This document shows positions 34,385-42,781 of a stretch of 64,000 nucleotides of DNA, piece after piece. Origin of the DNA: Methylobacterium sp. E-065. GTDB lineage: Bacteria > Pseudomonadota > Alphaproteobacteria > Rhizobiales > Beijerinckiaceae. Where the stretch lies: assembly GCF_022829605.1 (NCBI RefSeq), contig NZ_JAKSYD010000100.1, positions 62,001-126,000 on the forward strand. The letters run 5' to 3'. A program made the translations under genes and the position numbers. The first letter of the stretch is position 1. Each line of letters opens with the position of its first letter. The notes beneath the pieces were generated by a model. That model made no database searches and was not told where the DNA came from. It saw only the letters and a program-made list of their open reading frames with translations.

Positions 34385-34629
34385 ATTCCGCGGAAATCGT
34401 CCGGGTCCACGGGCTTTCCCTTGCGCAGGATCGCGACGCGGCCCGCATGGGCGAGGCGCACCGCAACCCGGCGCACCGGCTGCATCAGGGGCCCCCAGCC
34501 GTCCGGATGCGGGCCGCCCAAGGCCCGGGCCACTTCGGAGGGGCAGATGGTCTTGCCCGCGCCCCGTGCCGCCACGAGGCCCAGCATGGTTGTCTCGATC
34601 GCCGCGTCGTCCGGTCTCGCCTCGGTCAT
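34327..34629 (-). CDS. DUF3253 protein
   Basis: A 100-residue soluble protein. ICPSEVARALGG, GWGPLMQPVRRVAVRLAHAGRVAILRKGKPVDP and FRGIYRLAL form a winged-helix-like domain of the DUF3253 family. Its ATG overlaps the DUF599 stop (ATGA), and its C-terminus runs 58 bp into the end of the convergent YdcF gene, an overlap worth noting. A DNA-binding role is plausible but untested. Confidence 0.75.
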   Translation of the reverse strand: MTEARPDDAAIETTMLGLVAARGAGKTICPSEVARALGGPHPDGWGPLMQPVRRVAVRLAHAGRVAILRKGKPVDPDDFRGIYRLALPAAASGPGNQSGV

Positions 34630-35387
34630 GTCCGTGCCTCTTGGAGGGGCGGCAGGAGCGAACCCTCGTGGGGGCCCTCGCCCGCCTCGAGCAGCGCCGT
34701 GCGGATTTCGGATGCGAATTGCCGTCGCCACATGATGATCACGACAGCCGATGTCGAGACGAACAGCACGTAGGGGCTGATGAACCAGCCCAGATACGCC
34801 AGGGCGAAGAAGAAGGCCCGCTGCCCGCGCGCGAAGTGCCGCCCTGCGCTGACGTTCATCGCTGCGAGCCGGCGCACCGCTCGCAACATCTCGGTCTCGC
34901 TCGCCCCGGACCCCTTCGACGGCACCGCGCCGAGCAGGATCGCCGCATAGTTGAACAGGCGATAGGCCCAGGCGAATTTGAAGAAGGCGTAGACGAAAAC
35001 CAGCGCGAGGCCGGCGACCTTCAGCTCCCAGGTCAGCCGGCTGGCCACCATGCCGAACGGCAAGGTGGCGAACAGGTTCAACACGTCGTCGCCGGACCGC
35101 GACAGCGTCAGGACCGATCCGAGCGCGATCAGCGAGGTCGACGCGAAGAAGGCGGTGCCGTTCTGCAGGGACGCGTTGATCTGCGTGTCGACCACCCGGT
35201 TGTCGCGGCCGATCACCTGCCGCGCCCAGTTGGAGCGATGGCCGTTCATGATCTGGCTGAGGGACACCATCCGGCCCCGCAACCGGCCGACGGACAGCCC
35301 GTACGCCACCCAGGCCAGGATGAAATACAGGAGTGCCCCAAGATCCAGGGGCGAGAACGCAGCCTGGCCGGCGGATAGATCGGTCAT
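34626..35387 (-). CDS. DUF599 integral membrane protein
   Basis: A 253-residue membrane protein with four to five helices: DLGALLYFILAWVAYGL at the N-terminus, FASTSLIALGSVLTL, LKVAGLALVFVYAFFKFAWAYRLFNYAAILLGAVP and RAFFFALAYLGWFISPYVLFVS. The layout and RLRGRMVSLSQIMNGHRSNWARQVI match DUF599. ATG 35387. It is coupled to DUF3253. The function is unknown. Confidence 0.82.
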   Translation of the reverse strand: MTDLSAGQAAFSPLDLGALLYFILAWVAYGLSVGRLRGRMVSLSQIMNGHRSNWARQVIGRDNRVVDTQINASLQNGTAFFASTSLIALGSVLTLSRSGDDVLNLFATLPFGMVASRLTWELKVAGLALVFVYAFFKFAWAYRLFNYAAILLGAVPSKGSGASETEMLRAVRRLAAMNVSAGRHFARGQRAFFFALAYLGWFISPYVLFVSTSAVVIIMWRRQFASEIRTALLEAGEGPHEGSLLPPLQEART

Positions 35388-35481
35388 GCGTCTCGAAATG
35401 CGTGTTCGCGGAAGACCGCGACACCATACCAGCCGAAGGGCCGGCGCAGAAGCCGCTCGAATCGCCGGGGTGACCGCCAGC

Positions 35482-35766
35482 TCAGCCGCGCAGGATCTCG
35501 AAGCCGCCCAGGCTGGGCGCATCCGCGTGCTCGCGGAGGGTAAGATCGGTGACGTGAGCGCTCGGAGGCCCGGACCGGCACAGCGTCAGCATCTCGGCCA
35601 CGGCCTCCGGCGCGCCGCTGAAAACGGCTTCCACCGCACCGTCGTCGCGATTGCGGACGGTGCCAGTCAGACCGCGGGCCCGTGCCTCGCTCTCGGTCCA
35701 GGCCCGATACGAAACCCCCTGAACCCGACCCTCGATGACGACGGAGACCGTCCGTGTCTCACGCAT
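35482..35766 (-). CDS. acyP: acylphosphatase
   Basis: A 94-residue enzyme that hydrolyses acyl phosphates in the cytoplasm. The phosphate-binding loop GRVQGVSYR carries the catalytic Arg, and GTVRNRDDGAVEAVFSG the catalytic Asn; the family signature is complete. It lies 94 bp upstream of DUF599 on the same strand. Confidence 0.93.
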   Translation of the reverse strand: MRETRTVSVVIEGRVQGVSYRAWTESEARARGLTGTVRNRDDGAVEAVFSGAPEAVAEMLTLCRSGPPSAHVTDLTLREHADAPSLGGFEILRG

Positions 35767-35822
35767 CCAGGACTATACCTACCCGAAGGACCCGCACGCC
35801 GGACGTGCGGGTCCGGATTGCT

Positions 35823-36671
35823 TCACTCGGCAGCGATGGGCCGACGCACGTTCGCGCTGATGGTCGCCGACCGGGACGCACCGGTCCGTACGTGGGTCGA
35901 GTAGAGCATCAGGCCAGTGAAAGCGAGGCCGCCCACGATGTTGCCGATGAGCGTCGGGATCTCGTTCCACAGCAGGTAGTCCATCACGGTCAGATGGCCG
36001 CCCATGAGGATCGCCGACGGGAACAGGAACATGTTCACCACCGAGTGCTCGAAGGTCATGAAGAAGAACACCGTGATCGGCATCCACATCGCGATCACCT
36101 TGCCGGGCACCGACGTGGACAGCATGGCGCCGATCACGCCCGTGGAGACCATCCAGTTGCACATCATGGCGCGGATGAAGAGCGTCAGCATGCCGGAGGC
36201 CCCGTACTTCTCGTAGCCAAGCGTCCGGGCCTCGCCGATGCCGGCGATCAGCTTGCCAACGGCGTTCGGCTCAGTAGCGAAACCGAAGGTGAACACGATC
36301 GACATCATGACGGCGGTCGTGAGTGCGCCTGCGAAGTTGCCGAAGAAGACCAACACCCAGTTGCGCGCGACGCCGGCAACGGTCACGCCGGGCCGCTTGT
36401 CTATCAGCGCCAGCGGGGTCAGCACGCAGACGCCGGTGAACAGGTCGTAGCCGAGCAGGTAGAGCATCGAGAAGCCGACCGGGAACAGCAGCGCGCCGAT
36501 CAAGGGCTGGCCGGTGGCTTGGTTCACCGAGACCGCGAAGGCCGCGGCCAGCGCCAGGATCGCACCGGCCATGTAGCCCCGGATGAAGGTGTCCTTGGTG
36601 GCCATGAAGACCTTCGATTCACCGGCATCGACGGCCTTCTTCACGAAATCGGCGGGCGCCAGATACGACAT
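35823..36671 (-). CDS. formate/nitrite transporter (FNT) family channel
   Basis: A 282-residue membrane channel with six helices. FNT signatures are visible: FIRGYMAGAILALAAAFAV, LLFPVGFSMLYLLGYDLFTG and the second FNT loop MCNWMVSTG, plus FEHSVVNMFLFPSAI. FocA, FdhC and NirC move formate, nitrite or hydrosulphide. In a methylotroph, formate as C1 oxidation intermediate is a likely substrate, but this is inference. A good SD (GAGGGAG) lies before the ATG. Single-gene transcription unit. Confidence 0.9.
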   Translation of the reverse strand: MSYLAPADFVKKAVDAGESKVFMATKDTFIRGYMAGAILALAAAFAVSVNQATGQPLIGALLFPVGFSMLYLLGYDLFTGVCVLTPLALIDKRPGVTVAGVARNWVLVFFGNFAGALTTAVMMSIVFTFGFATEPNAVGKLIAGIGEARTLGYEKYGASGMLTLFIRAMMCNWMVSTGVIGAMLSTSVPGKVIAMWMPITVFFFMTFEHSVVNMFLFPSAILMGGHLTVMDYLLWNEIPTLIGNIVGGLAFTGLMLYSTHVRTGASRSATISANVRRPIAAE

Positions 36672-36816
36672 GCAAAAACTCCCTCGCAGACGCAGGCCAA
36701 TCGCCGTTGATCGACGGACGTGCTGCGCAATCATGGACGGCTGGCCGGACGCGGTGAGGCCCCTCGCCCGCCAGCTCGATCGTGGGCAAGCATGTTGCGT
36801 ACCAATTGAGCTCCGC

Positions 36817-37248
36817 TCAGATCGGAAAGCCGCGCGACCAGCTGCCGAGTTCCCGGAGATAGGCTGACGGCAACTGCGCAGCACGTGCAGCCGCCAGGAC
36901 GGCGTTGAGGTATCCAGGCCGCGGGCGGCCAGGCGCGGTGGAGCAGCCGAGGTAGATCAGAGCGCGCTTGACCCCCTCCGGGGTCCGGACCGGCAGTGTC
37001 GCCTTCGTGTAGAGGCCACCCGCCACGCCCTCGTAGCGATCAAGGGCTGGGATATCGTCGCTGGCCAATTCCCACACCACGCCCCAGACAATGCGCGCCG
37101 GATCGCGCACCACCGAGGCGTACCCCTCGCGCATGATAATGAATCGGTATCCCGGCAGATGCCCGCCGCCGATCAGCCGCGAGACCGGGCAGCGCAGGGC
37201 CATTGCGGCGGCATCCATGTTGGCGCCGTAGGCGAAGTAGAGGGGCAT
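36817..37248 (-). CDS. gamma-glutamylcyclotransferase-like protein
   Basis: A 143-residue BtrG/GGCT-fold protein: MPLYFAYGANMDAAAM carries the YGxN substrate loop and ALDRYEGVAGGLYTK the catalytic Glu region. The family cyclises gamma-glutamyl amines or acts as a GGACT-type enzyme. ATG 37248 lies 20 bp after the preceding tiny gene, probably in one transcript with pccA and the small membrane genes upstream. Confidence 0.82.
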   Translation of the reverse strand: MPLYFAYGANMDAAAMALRCPVSRLIGGGHLPGYRFIIMREGYASVVRDPARIVWGVVWELASDDIPALDRYEGVAGGLYTKATLPVRTPEGVKRALIYLGCSTAPGRPRPGYLNAVLAAARAAQLPSAYLRELGSWSRGFPI

Positions 37249-37268
37249 GCCGAAGCGATGGGGCGTAT

Positions 37269-37391
37269 TTACTCGCCCGCAGGGGGGTCGAGGTGGCGAG
37301 CCGCACGCTCGTTCGCACGCATGGCGGCATAGGCGATCACCAACGTGATCGCCGGAATACCGAACGTAACGAACAGCCAACCGAAATTCAC
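37269..37391 (-). CDS. 40-residue single-helix membrane protein
   Basis: GTG 37391 overlaps the TGA of the upstream small gene (GTGA), giving a 40-residue product, NFGWLFVTFGIPAITLVIAYAA as one membrane helix followed by a basic/acidic tail MRANERAARHLD. Translational coupling and the membrane segment support a real gene that is below most length cut-offs. The role is unknown. Confidence 0.5.
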   Translation of the reverse strand: MNFGWLFVTFGIPAITLVIAYAAMRANERAARHLDPPAGE

Positions 37392-37618
37392 GGCTTCATG
37401 CTCGGGAGGGCACGTCTCGCCGCGTAATGTAGTGTGCAACCGGTCCACAGCCAAACGACTGTGAAGATCGCATTTTCGATCCGCATCACCGGTGCACTCG
37501 CGACACCGAAGCTCGCAGCCGTCATCGGGGTGACGAAGCCGATGACGACGTAGGCGAAGGCGATATTATTTCGCGCCGTGGCGAGCAGCTTCGTCTGCTC
37601 GTTGTGAACCGCACTCAC
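37388..37618 (-). CDS. small membrane protein downstream of pccA
   Basis: A 76-residue product with two predicted helices (IAFAYVVIGFVTPMTAASFG and ENAIFTVVWLWTGCTLHYAA). It starts with GTG 37618, 18 bp after the pccA stop, and overlaps the tiny gene downstream. The position suggests cotranscription with pccA, but no functional link is known. Confidence 0.6.
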   Translation of the reverse strand: MSAVHNEQTKLLATARNNIAFAYVVIGFVTPMTAASFGVASAPVMRIENAIFTVVWLWTGCTLHYAARRALPSMKP

Positions 37619-37636
37619 GACGAAGGCGATCCCGCC

Positions 37637-39640
37637 TCAGGCGAATTCGAGGATCACCGCGTCGACCGCGAGGCTCTCGCCCTCCTTGGCGTGGATCTTC
37701 CCGACAGTCGCGTCCCTCTCGGCGCGGAGCACGTTCTCCATCTTCATCGCCTCGACGATCGCGATCGGCTCGCCGGTCTTCACCTCCTGGCCTTCCGCCA
37801 CGAGGATCTGTTTCACGAGACCGGGCATCGGGCAGAGCACCTGCTTGCCCGAGCCCGCCTGCTCCTTGACCGGCATCAGCGCGGCGAGTTCGGCCTCGCG
37901 GCGGGTATAGACCCGGGCCTCGGCGGCGGCACCGGCATGCTGCAGGAACACGCCGTTCAGCAGGCCGCGCACCTGGATGGCCACCCGCTCTGACCCGATC
38001 GTGCCGATCCAGACCGGCTCGCCGGGACGCCACACGCTCGCAACCGACAGCGACTTGCCGTCTTCCTGGGTCACCAGCAGATCCTCGCCCTCCGGCTCCA
38101 CCGTGACGGCATAGGACTGCCCGGCCAGGATCACCACGCGATCCCGCTCGAAGGCGAACAGTCCCGGCGCGCGCATTTGGCCGGAGATGCCGCGCTTGCG
38201 CTGGTTGAGCTTGTGGTCGATCGCCGCTGCAGCGGCCATCATGCGGCGCGCCACGTCGCCCGCGGGCTCCGGCGCGGTGAAGCCTTCCGGAAACTCCTCG
38301 GCGATGAAGCCGGTGGACAGACGGCCCTCCTGCCAGCGCGGATGCGCCATCAGCGCCGACAGGAAGGGGATGTTGTGGCGGATGCCGTCGATGGCGAAGG
38401 CGTCGAGCGCCTCACCCTGCGCGGCGATCGCCTCGGCGCGGCTCGGCGCCCAGGTCACCAGCTTGGCGATCATCGGGTCGTAGTGGATGGCGATCTCACC
38501 GCCCTCCTCTACACCGGTATCGTTGCGCACGATCGCCTTGCCCTGCTGCCCCTCCTCCGGCGGCCGGTAGGTGGTCAGTCGGCCGATCGAGGGCAGGAAG
38601 TTGCGGGTCGGATCCTCGGCGTAGACGCGGCTCTCCACCGCCCAGCCGTTCAGTTTCACGTCGTCCTGGGTGATCGGCAGCTTCTCGCCAGCCGCGACCC
38701 GAATCATCAGCTCGACGAGATCGAGACCGGTGATCATCTCGGTCACCGGATGCTCGACCTGGAGCCGGGTGTTCATCTCCAAGAAGTAGAAGGATTTGTC
38801 CTGCCCGGCCACGAACTCGACCGTGCCGGCGGAGTCGTAGTTCACCGCTTTCGCCAGCGCGACGGCCTGCTCGCCCATCTTGCGGCGGGTCTTCTTGTCG
38901 AGGAGCGGCGACGGCGCTTCCTCGATCACTTTCTGGTTACGACGCTGAATCGAGCACTCGCGCTCGCCGAGATACACGACGTTGCCGTGCTTATCGCCGA
39001 TCAGCTGGATCTCGATATGGCGCGGATCGGTGATGAACTTCTCGATGAAGACGCGGTCGTCGCCGAACGAGGAGGCCGCCTCCGACTTGGCGCGGGCAAA
39101 ACCCTCCGCCACCTCGTCGCCGGAATGAGCGATGCGCATGCCCTTGCCGCCGCCGCCCGCGGAGGCCTTGATCATCACCGGATAGCCGATCTCGTCGGCG
39201 ATCGTCTTGGCGTGCTCGGGGGACTCGATCACGCCGAGGAAGCCCGGAACGGTCGAGACCTCGGCTGCGGCGGCTGCCTTCTTCGACTCGATCTTGTCGC
39301 CCATGGCGGCGATGGCGCCCGGGTTGGGGCCGATGAACACGATGCCCGCGGCTTCGAGCGCCTTGGGGAAGGCCTCGCGCTCGGACAGGAAGCCGTAGCC
39401 GGGATGGACGGCCTGGGCGCCGGTCTGCTTGCAGGCCTCGACGATCTTCTCGATCACAAGGTACGATTCGGACGCGCTCGCCGGGCCGATATGCACGGCC
39501 TCATCCGCCATGGCGACATGCACGGCGTCGCGATCAGCATCCGAGTAGACCGCAACGGTCTTGATGCCCATCTTCCGGGCGGTCTTGATGACCCTGCAGG
39601 CGATCTCGCCCCGGTTGGCGATCAGGATTTTGTCGAACAT
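37637..39640 (-). CDS. pccA: propionyl-CoA/acetyl-CoA carboxylase biotin-containing alpha subunit
   Basis: A 667-residue biotin carboxylase plus biotin carrier protein. N-terminal biotin carboxylase domain: FDKILIANRGEIACRVI, ATP-binding KASAGGGGKGMRIA, catalytic FLEMNTRLQVEHPVTE. C-terminal biotinyl domain ends with VEAMKMEN, where Lys is biotinylated. The length and linker match propionyl-CoA carboxylase alpha. In serine-cycle methylotrophs this enzyme acts in the ethylmalonyl-CoA pathway that regenerates glyoxylate. The beta subunit (pccB) is not in the window. Confidence 0.93.
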   Translation of the reverse strand: MFDKILIANRGEIACRVIKTARKMGIKTVAVYSDADRDAVHVAMADEAVHIGPASASESYLVIEKIVEACKQTGAQAVHPGYGFLSEREAFPKALEAAGIVFIGPNPGAIAAMGDKIESKKAAAAAEVSTVPGFLGVIESPEHAKTIADEIGYPVMIKASAGGGGKGMRIAHSGDEVAEGFARAKSEAASSFGDDRVFIEKFITDPRHIEIQLIGDKHGNVVYLGERECSIQRRNQKVIEEAPSPLLDKKTRRKMGEQAVALAKAVNYDSAGTVEFVAGQDKSFYFLEMNTRLQVEHPVTEMITGLDLVELMIRVAAGEKLPITQDDVKLNGWAVESRVYAEDPTRNFLPSIGRLTTYRPPEEGQQGKAIVRNDTGVEEGGEIAIHYDPMIAKLVTWAPSRAEAIAAQGEALDAFAIDGIRHNIPFLSALMAHPRWQEGRLSTGFIAEEFPEGFTAPEPAGDVARRMMAAAAAIDHKLNQRKRGISGQMRAPGLFAFERDRVVILAGQSYAVTVEPEGEDLLVTQEDGKSLSVASVWRPGEPVWIGTIGSERVAIQVRGLLNGVFLQHAGAAAEARVYTRREAELAALMPVKEQAGSGKQVLCPMPGLVKQILVAEGQEVKTGEPIAIVEAMKMENVLRAERDATVGKIHAKEGESLAVDAVILEFA

Positions 39641-39740
39641 CGCTGGCGCACTGCTTCCGAGATCGCCGGATTGAACACCGGCTTGACTGTCCCGATAGAT
39701 CAGATGCGTCCCGGACGGAAGCTGCGCCTTGGTCGGAGGC

Positions 39741-40181
39741 TCAGGCGGCGAGCGCGAAAGTCATGCGCGCGGGCTGGACTGCGTCCCGGATCCGGCGATT
39801 GGCTTCCAGCGCGAAGGCCATCAGTGATTCGGCGCTGCCCTGGGCCTCCTTGACGACTTCCATGGCGATCCGCGCTCCGACGACGCTGGGGCCATCGCGG
39901 CCACTGAGCGATGCGGCGAGCCAGACGGCCATATCCGCGTTGATGTAACCGGTCGGCCGGCATCCCCAAACGGCGAAGTCGACCACGGAGGCGACCAGGA
40001 AATCCGCGAACGCGTCGGAGCCGATCACCGCGCGCTCGAGGGCGATCAGCAGATCGGCATCGTCGCGGCTCGTCAGGCCATCCGGGATAACCTCACGCTT
40101 GAGGACCAGCAGATCCTCGTCGCTGATCAGGCCCGTCGAAACGGCATGGTTGCAGAACTGTTGCACGGAAATCATGGTCAT
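39741..40181 (-). CDS. hypothetical protein
   Basis: A 146-residue soluble, mainly helical protein: MTMISVQQFCNHAVSTGLISDEDLLVLKREV opening, then IALERAVIGSDAFADFLVASVVDFAVWG and a C-terminal Ala/Arg helix. No domain recognised. Two ATGs (40181, 40175) are possible. It lies upstream of pccA on the same strand but about 100 bp away. Confidence 0.6.
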   Translation of the reverse strand: MTMISVQQFCNHAVSTGLISDEDLLVLKREVIPDGLTSRDDADLLIALERAVIGSDAFADFLVASVVDFAVWGCRPTGYINADMAVWLAASLSGRDGPSVVGARIAMEVVKEAQGSAESLMAFALEANRRIRDAVQPARMTFALAA

Positions 40182-40343
40182 GGTCGCCTGCCTCCCCGAC
40201 CTTTGCTGTGGTCGGCGCTAGTCCCTGTGTGTCTTCAACTTACGGGACAGCTTCCCTGCCAGGAGTTAATGGCCAGATCTGAATGGCAGTTCAGGTAAAC
40301 ACCTCACGAGCAAGCAGGCTTATTGGGACGTTGACCAGTTGCG

Positions 40344-40937
40344 TTACCGAACGATGACCGAGGCGCCCACGGGGACGCGATTGTAGAGGTCGACCACGTC
40401 GATGTTGCGCATCCGGATGCACCCCGACGAGACCGCCTGCCCGATCTTCTCGGGCTCGTTGGTGCCGTGGATCCGGTAGAGCGTGTCCCTGCCGTGGTCC
40501 GTCAGATAGAGGGCGCGGGCGCCGAGCGGGTTCATCGGGCCGCCCTGCATGGCGTGGACGTGCGGCCAGCGCTTGATCATTTCGGCCGGGGGATTCCAGG
40601 CGGGCCATTCCGCCTTCCGGTCGACAATGGCTTTCCCGGTCCAGCCATAGGCCTCGTCGCCGACTGAGACGCCGTAGCGGAGCGCCTTCCCGCCCGGCTG
40701 AACGAGGTAGAGCTGCCGCTCCTTGGTCTCGACCACGATCGTGCCGGGTGGCTCGTGGGTCGGATCGCTCATTTCGTACCGGGCGAAATGCGGATCGAAC
40801 TCCGCATCGGGCACCAGCGCCATGAATTCTGCGTCGCGGGCCGAGAGGGTTGGGTCAGGCACAGCCTTGAAGGTGCAGCCTGCCAGAAGGCCTGCACAGA
40901 CGATGATCGGGACGATGCGCAAGCCGCCAATGTTCAT
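40344..40937 (-). CDS. L,D-transpeptidase lipoprotein (YkuD domain)
   Basis: A 197-residue lipoprotein: MNIGGLRIVPIIVCAGLLAGC gives a lipobox LAGC. The YkuD domain opens with GTIVVETKERQLYLVQPGGKALRYGVSVG and has the catalytic block IHGTNEPEKIGQAVSSGCIRMRN with the His and Cys. It would form 3-3 cross-links in peptidoglycan or attach proteins to it. ATG 40937 chosen for the lipobox. Rhizobiales usually have many such paralogues. Confidence 0.9.
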   Translation of the reverse strand: MNIGGLRIVPIIVCAGLLAGCTFKAVPDPTLSARDAEFMALVPDAEFDPHFARYEMSDPTHEPPGTIVVETKERQLYLVQPGGKALRYGVSVGDEAYGWTGKAIVDRKAEWPAWNPPAEMIKRWPHVHAMQGGPMNPLGARALYLTDHGRDTLYRIHGTNEPEKIGQAVSSGCIRMRNIDVVDLYNRVPVGASVIVR

Positions 40938-41119
40938 GCTGCCAGTCTCGGAGGAGCAGACCCGCACCGAACAGCGTTCGATAATCGGGAAAAGTCGAAG
41001 ACGATTCGGGCAAGCCTAGTCGTGCTGTGCACGCGGCCGTAGTCCGCGCGTTCCGACCGTGGCACATTGCCGGCTCCTGTTGCAGGCGCGCGACAGGATC
41101 GGACCCGGGAGCGACCGTC

Positions 41120-42049
41120 GTGACCACACTGTACGTGAGCCATCCCGCGAGCTTCGATCATGAGGTGCCGGAGGGTCACCCGGAGCGGCCGGCTCGGATG
41201 CGCGCCGTCGAGCGCGCACTCGAGGACGAGCGCTTCGCCGGCCTCGTGCGAGCTTCGGCGCCGCGCGCTGAGTTGGAGACGGCGGCGCTCGCTCATCCCA
41301 GAAGCTATGTCGATGCGCTGGTTGCGGCGGTGCCGGAGCACGGCATGGTCGGGATCGATTCCGACACGGTCCTGTCCGCGGGGAGCCTGGAGGCGACACT
41401 GCGCGCCATCGGCGGCGCGACGCACGCGATTGACGCCGTCGTAGCCGGCGAGTGCCGCAACGCCTTCGTGGCCATGCGGCCGCCGGGCCACCATGCGGAG
41501 CGGACCCGGTCGATGGGATTCTGCCTGTTCAATCACGCGGCCATCGCGGCCCGCTACGCGCAGACGAAGCACGGCGCCGAGCGCGTGGCCCTCGTCGATT
41601 GGGACGTTCATCACGGCAACGGCAGCCAGGATATCTTCTGGGACGACGGTTCGGTCCTGTATTGCTCCACCCATCAGATGCCGCTCTACCCCGGCTCCGG
41701 GGCTGCCTCGGAACGCGGCGACAAGGACACGATCGTCAACGTGCCCCTGCGTCCGAATGACGACGGCGAGGTGTTCCGCGAGGCGTTCGAGACCGGCATC
41801 CTGTCGCGCCTGGAGACGTTCCGACCGGACGTCATCGTTATCTCTGCGGGATTCGACGCGCATCGCCTCGATCCCCTGGCCAATCTGCGGCTCGAGGCAG
41901 AGGACTTCGCTTGGGCGACCCGCCGTTTGATGGAACTCGCCGAACGCTGCGCGGGCGGGCGGATCGTCTCGGTGCTGGAGGGCGGCTACAGCCTCGAAGG
42001 TCTCGCCAAGTCGGCCGCCGCGCATGTCGACGCGCTGATGGGGCGGTAG
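41120..42049 (+). CDS. histone deacetylase family protein (class II-like amidohydrolase)
   Basis: A roughly 309-residue zinc amidohydrolase of the HDAC/acetylpolyamine amidohydrolase superfamily. Conserved: AMRPPGHHAE (catalytic His pair), VALVDWDVHHGNGSQDIFW (zinc Asp/His), ISAGFDAHRLDPLA (zinc Asp) and EGGYSLEGLA. The GTG at 41120 with GGGA upstream gives the family N-terminus TTLYVSHPASFDHE; a frame to 41027 is unlikely. Substrate may be acetylated polyamines or other acetyl-lysine compounds. Confidence 0.9.
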   Translation: MTTLYVSHPASFDHEVPEGHPERPARMRAVERALEDERFAGLVRASAPRAELETAALAHPRSYVDALVAAVPEHGMVGIDSDTVLSAGSLEATLRAIGGATHAIDAVVAGECRNAFVAMRPPGHHAERTRSMGFCLFNHAAIAARYAQTKHGAERVALVDWDVHHGNGSQDIFWDDGSVLYCSTHQMPLYPGSGAASERGDKDTIVNVPLRPNDDGEVFREAFETGILSRLETFRPDVIVISAGFDAHRLDPLANLRLEAEDFAWATRRLMELAERCAGGRIVSVLEGGYSLEGLAKSAAAHVDALMGR

Positions 42050-42155
42050 TCGCGATCATGCGGTTGCAGGATGCCCGGATCCGGCCTTAGCCTGAGGCTT
42101 TCGGGGATTGGACTCGTGGCGAGGCCATCGATCGCCGCCGATCGGGATTTGCGCG

Positions 42156-42773
42156 ATGACGGCAACCGGCTGCCTGGCGTATGCGCTGGCGCTCGGCTTC
42201 GCCGCCGCGATTCCGGGACCCGGCGTCGTGGCGCTCGTCGCGCGGGCGCTCGCTTCGGGGTTCTGGGCCGGCATGGCGTTCGCCGTGGGCCTGATCCTGG
42301 GCGACCTGACCTATCTCGCTGCCGCGGTCCTCGGGCTGAGCCGCATGGCCGAGGCTCTGGGTGACGTGTTCGTCGTCGTCCGGATCGGCGCCGGGCTCTA
42401 TTTAGGCTACCTCGCCGTCCAGCTTTGGCGCAGCGCGGCGCGCACGCAGACCGTGACGGGCCGCCAGGGCGACCGTCCCTGGGCGAGCTTCCTCGCCGGG
42501 CTCACCGTGACGCTCGCCAACCCCAAGACGATCGTCTTCTATCTCGCAGTGCTCCCGACCCTGCTGGATCTGCGCGCAGTCACAAGGCGTGACTTCGCGA
42601 CGCTTGTCGCCGTCACGGCCCTCGTCCTGATCGCGGTGATGACGTCCTATGCGGCTCTGGCTTCGCGGGCGCGGCACGCCTTCCAGGGCTCGGCCTTCCA
42701 CCGACGGCTCAGTCGCGGCGCTGCTGCCATCATGGCGGGCGCCGCGATCTGGACGGTCGCGCGGCGCGCCTGA
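42156..42773 (+). CDS. LysE family translocator
   Basis: A roughly 205-residue exporter with six helices. LysE/RhtB signature: AALGFAAAIPGPGVVALVARAL, then GLILGDLTYLAAAVLGLSR and LTVTLANPKTIVFYLAVLP. Such proteins export amino acids. ATG 42156 chosen; the 16 codons ahead in frame have no membrane character. It stands alone between the HDAC-like gene and the convergent ribB. Confidence 0.88.
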   Translation: MTATGCLAYALALGFAAAIPGPGVVALVARALASGFWAGMAFAVGLILGDLTYLAAAVLGLSRMAEALGDVFVVVRIGAGLYLGYLAVQLWRSAARTQTVTGRQGDRPWASFLAGLTVTLANPKTIVFYLAVLPTLLDLRAVTRRDFATLVAVTALVLIAVMTSYAALASRARHAFQGSAFHRRLSRGAAAIMAGAAIWTVARRA

Positions 42774-42781
42774 GACGGCGG

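Noticed and set aside
38177..39853. Plus-strand frame of 558 codons opposite pccA
   Set aside because: Antisense shadow of a highly conserved biotin carboxylase; no recognisable domains.
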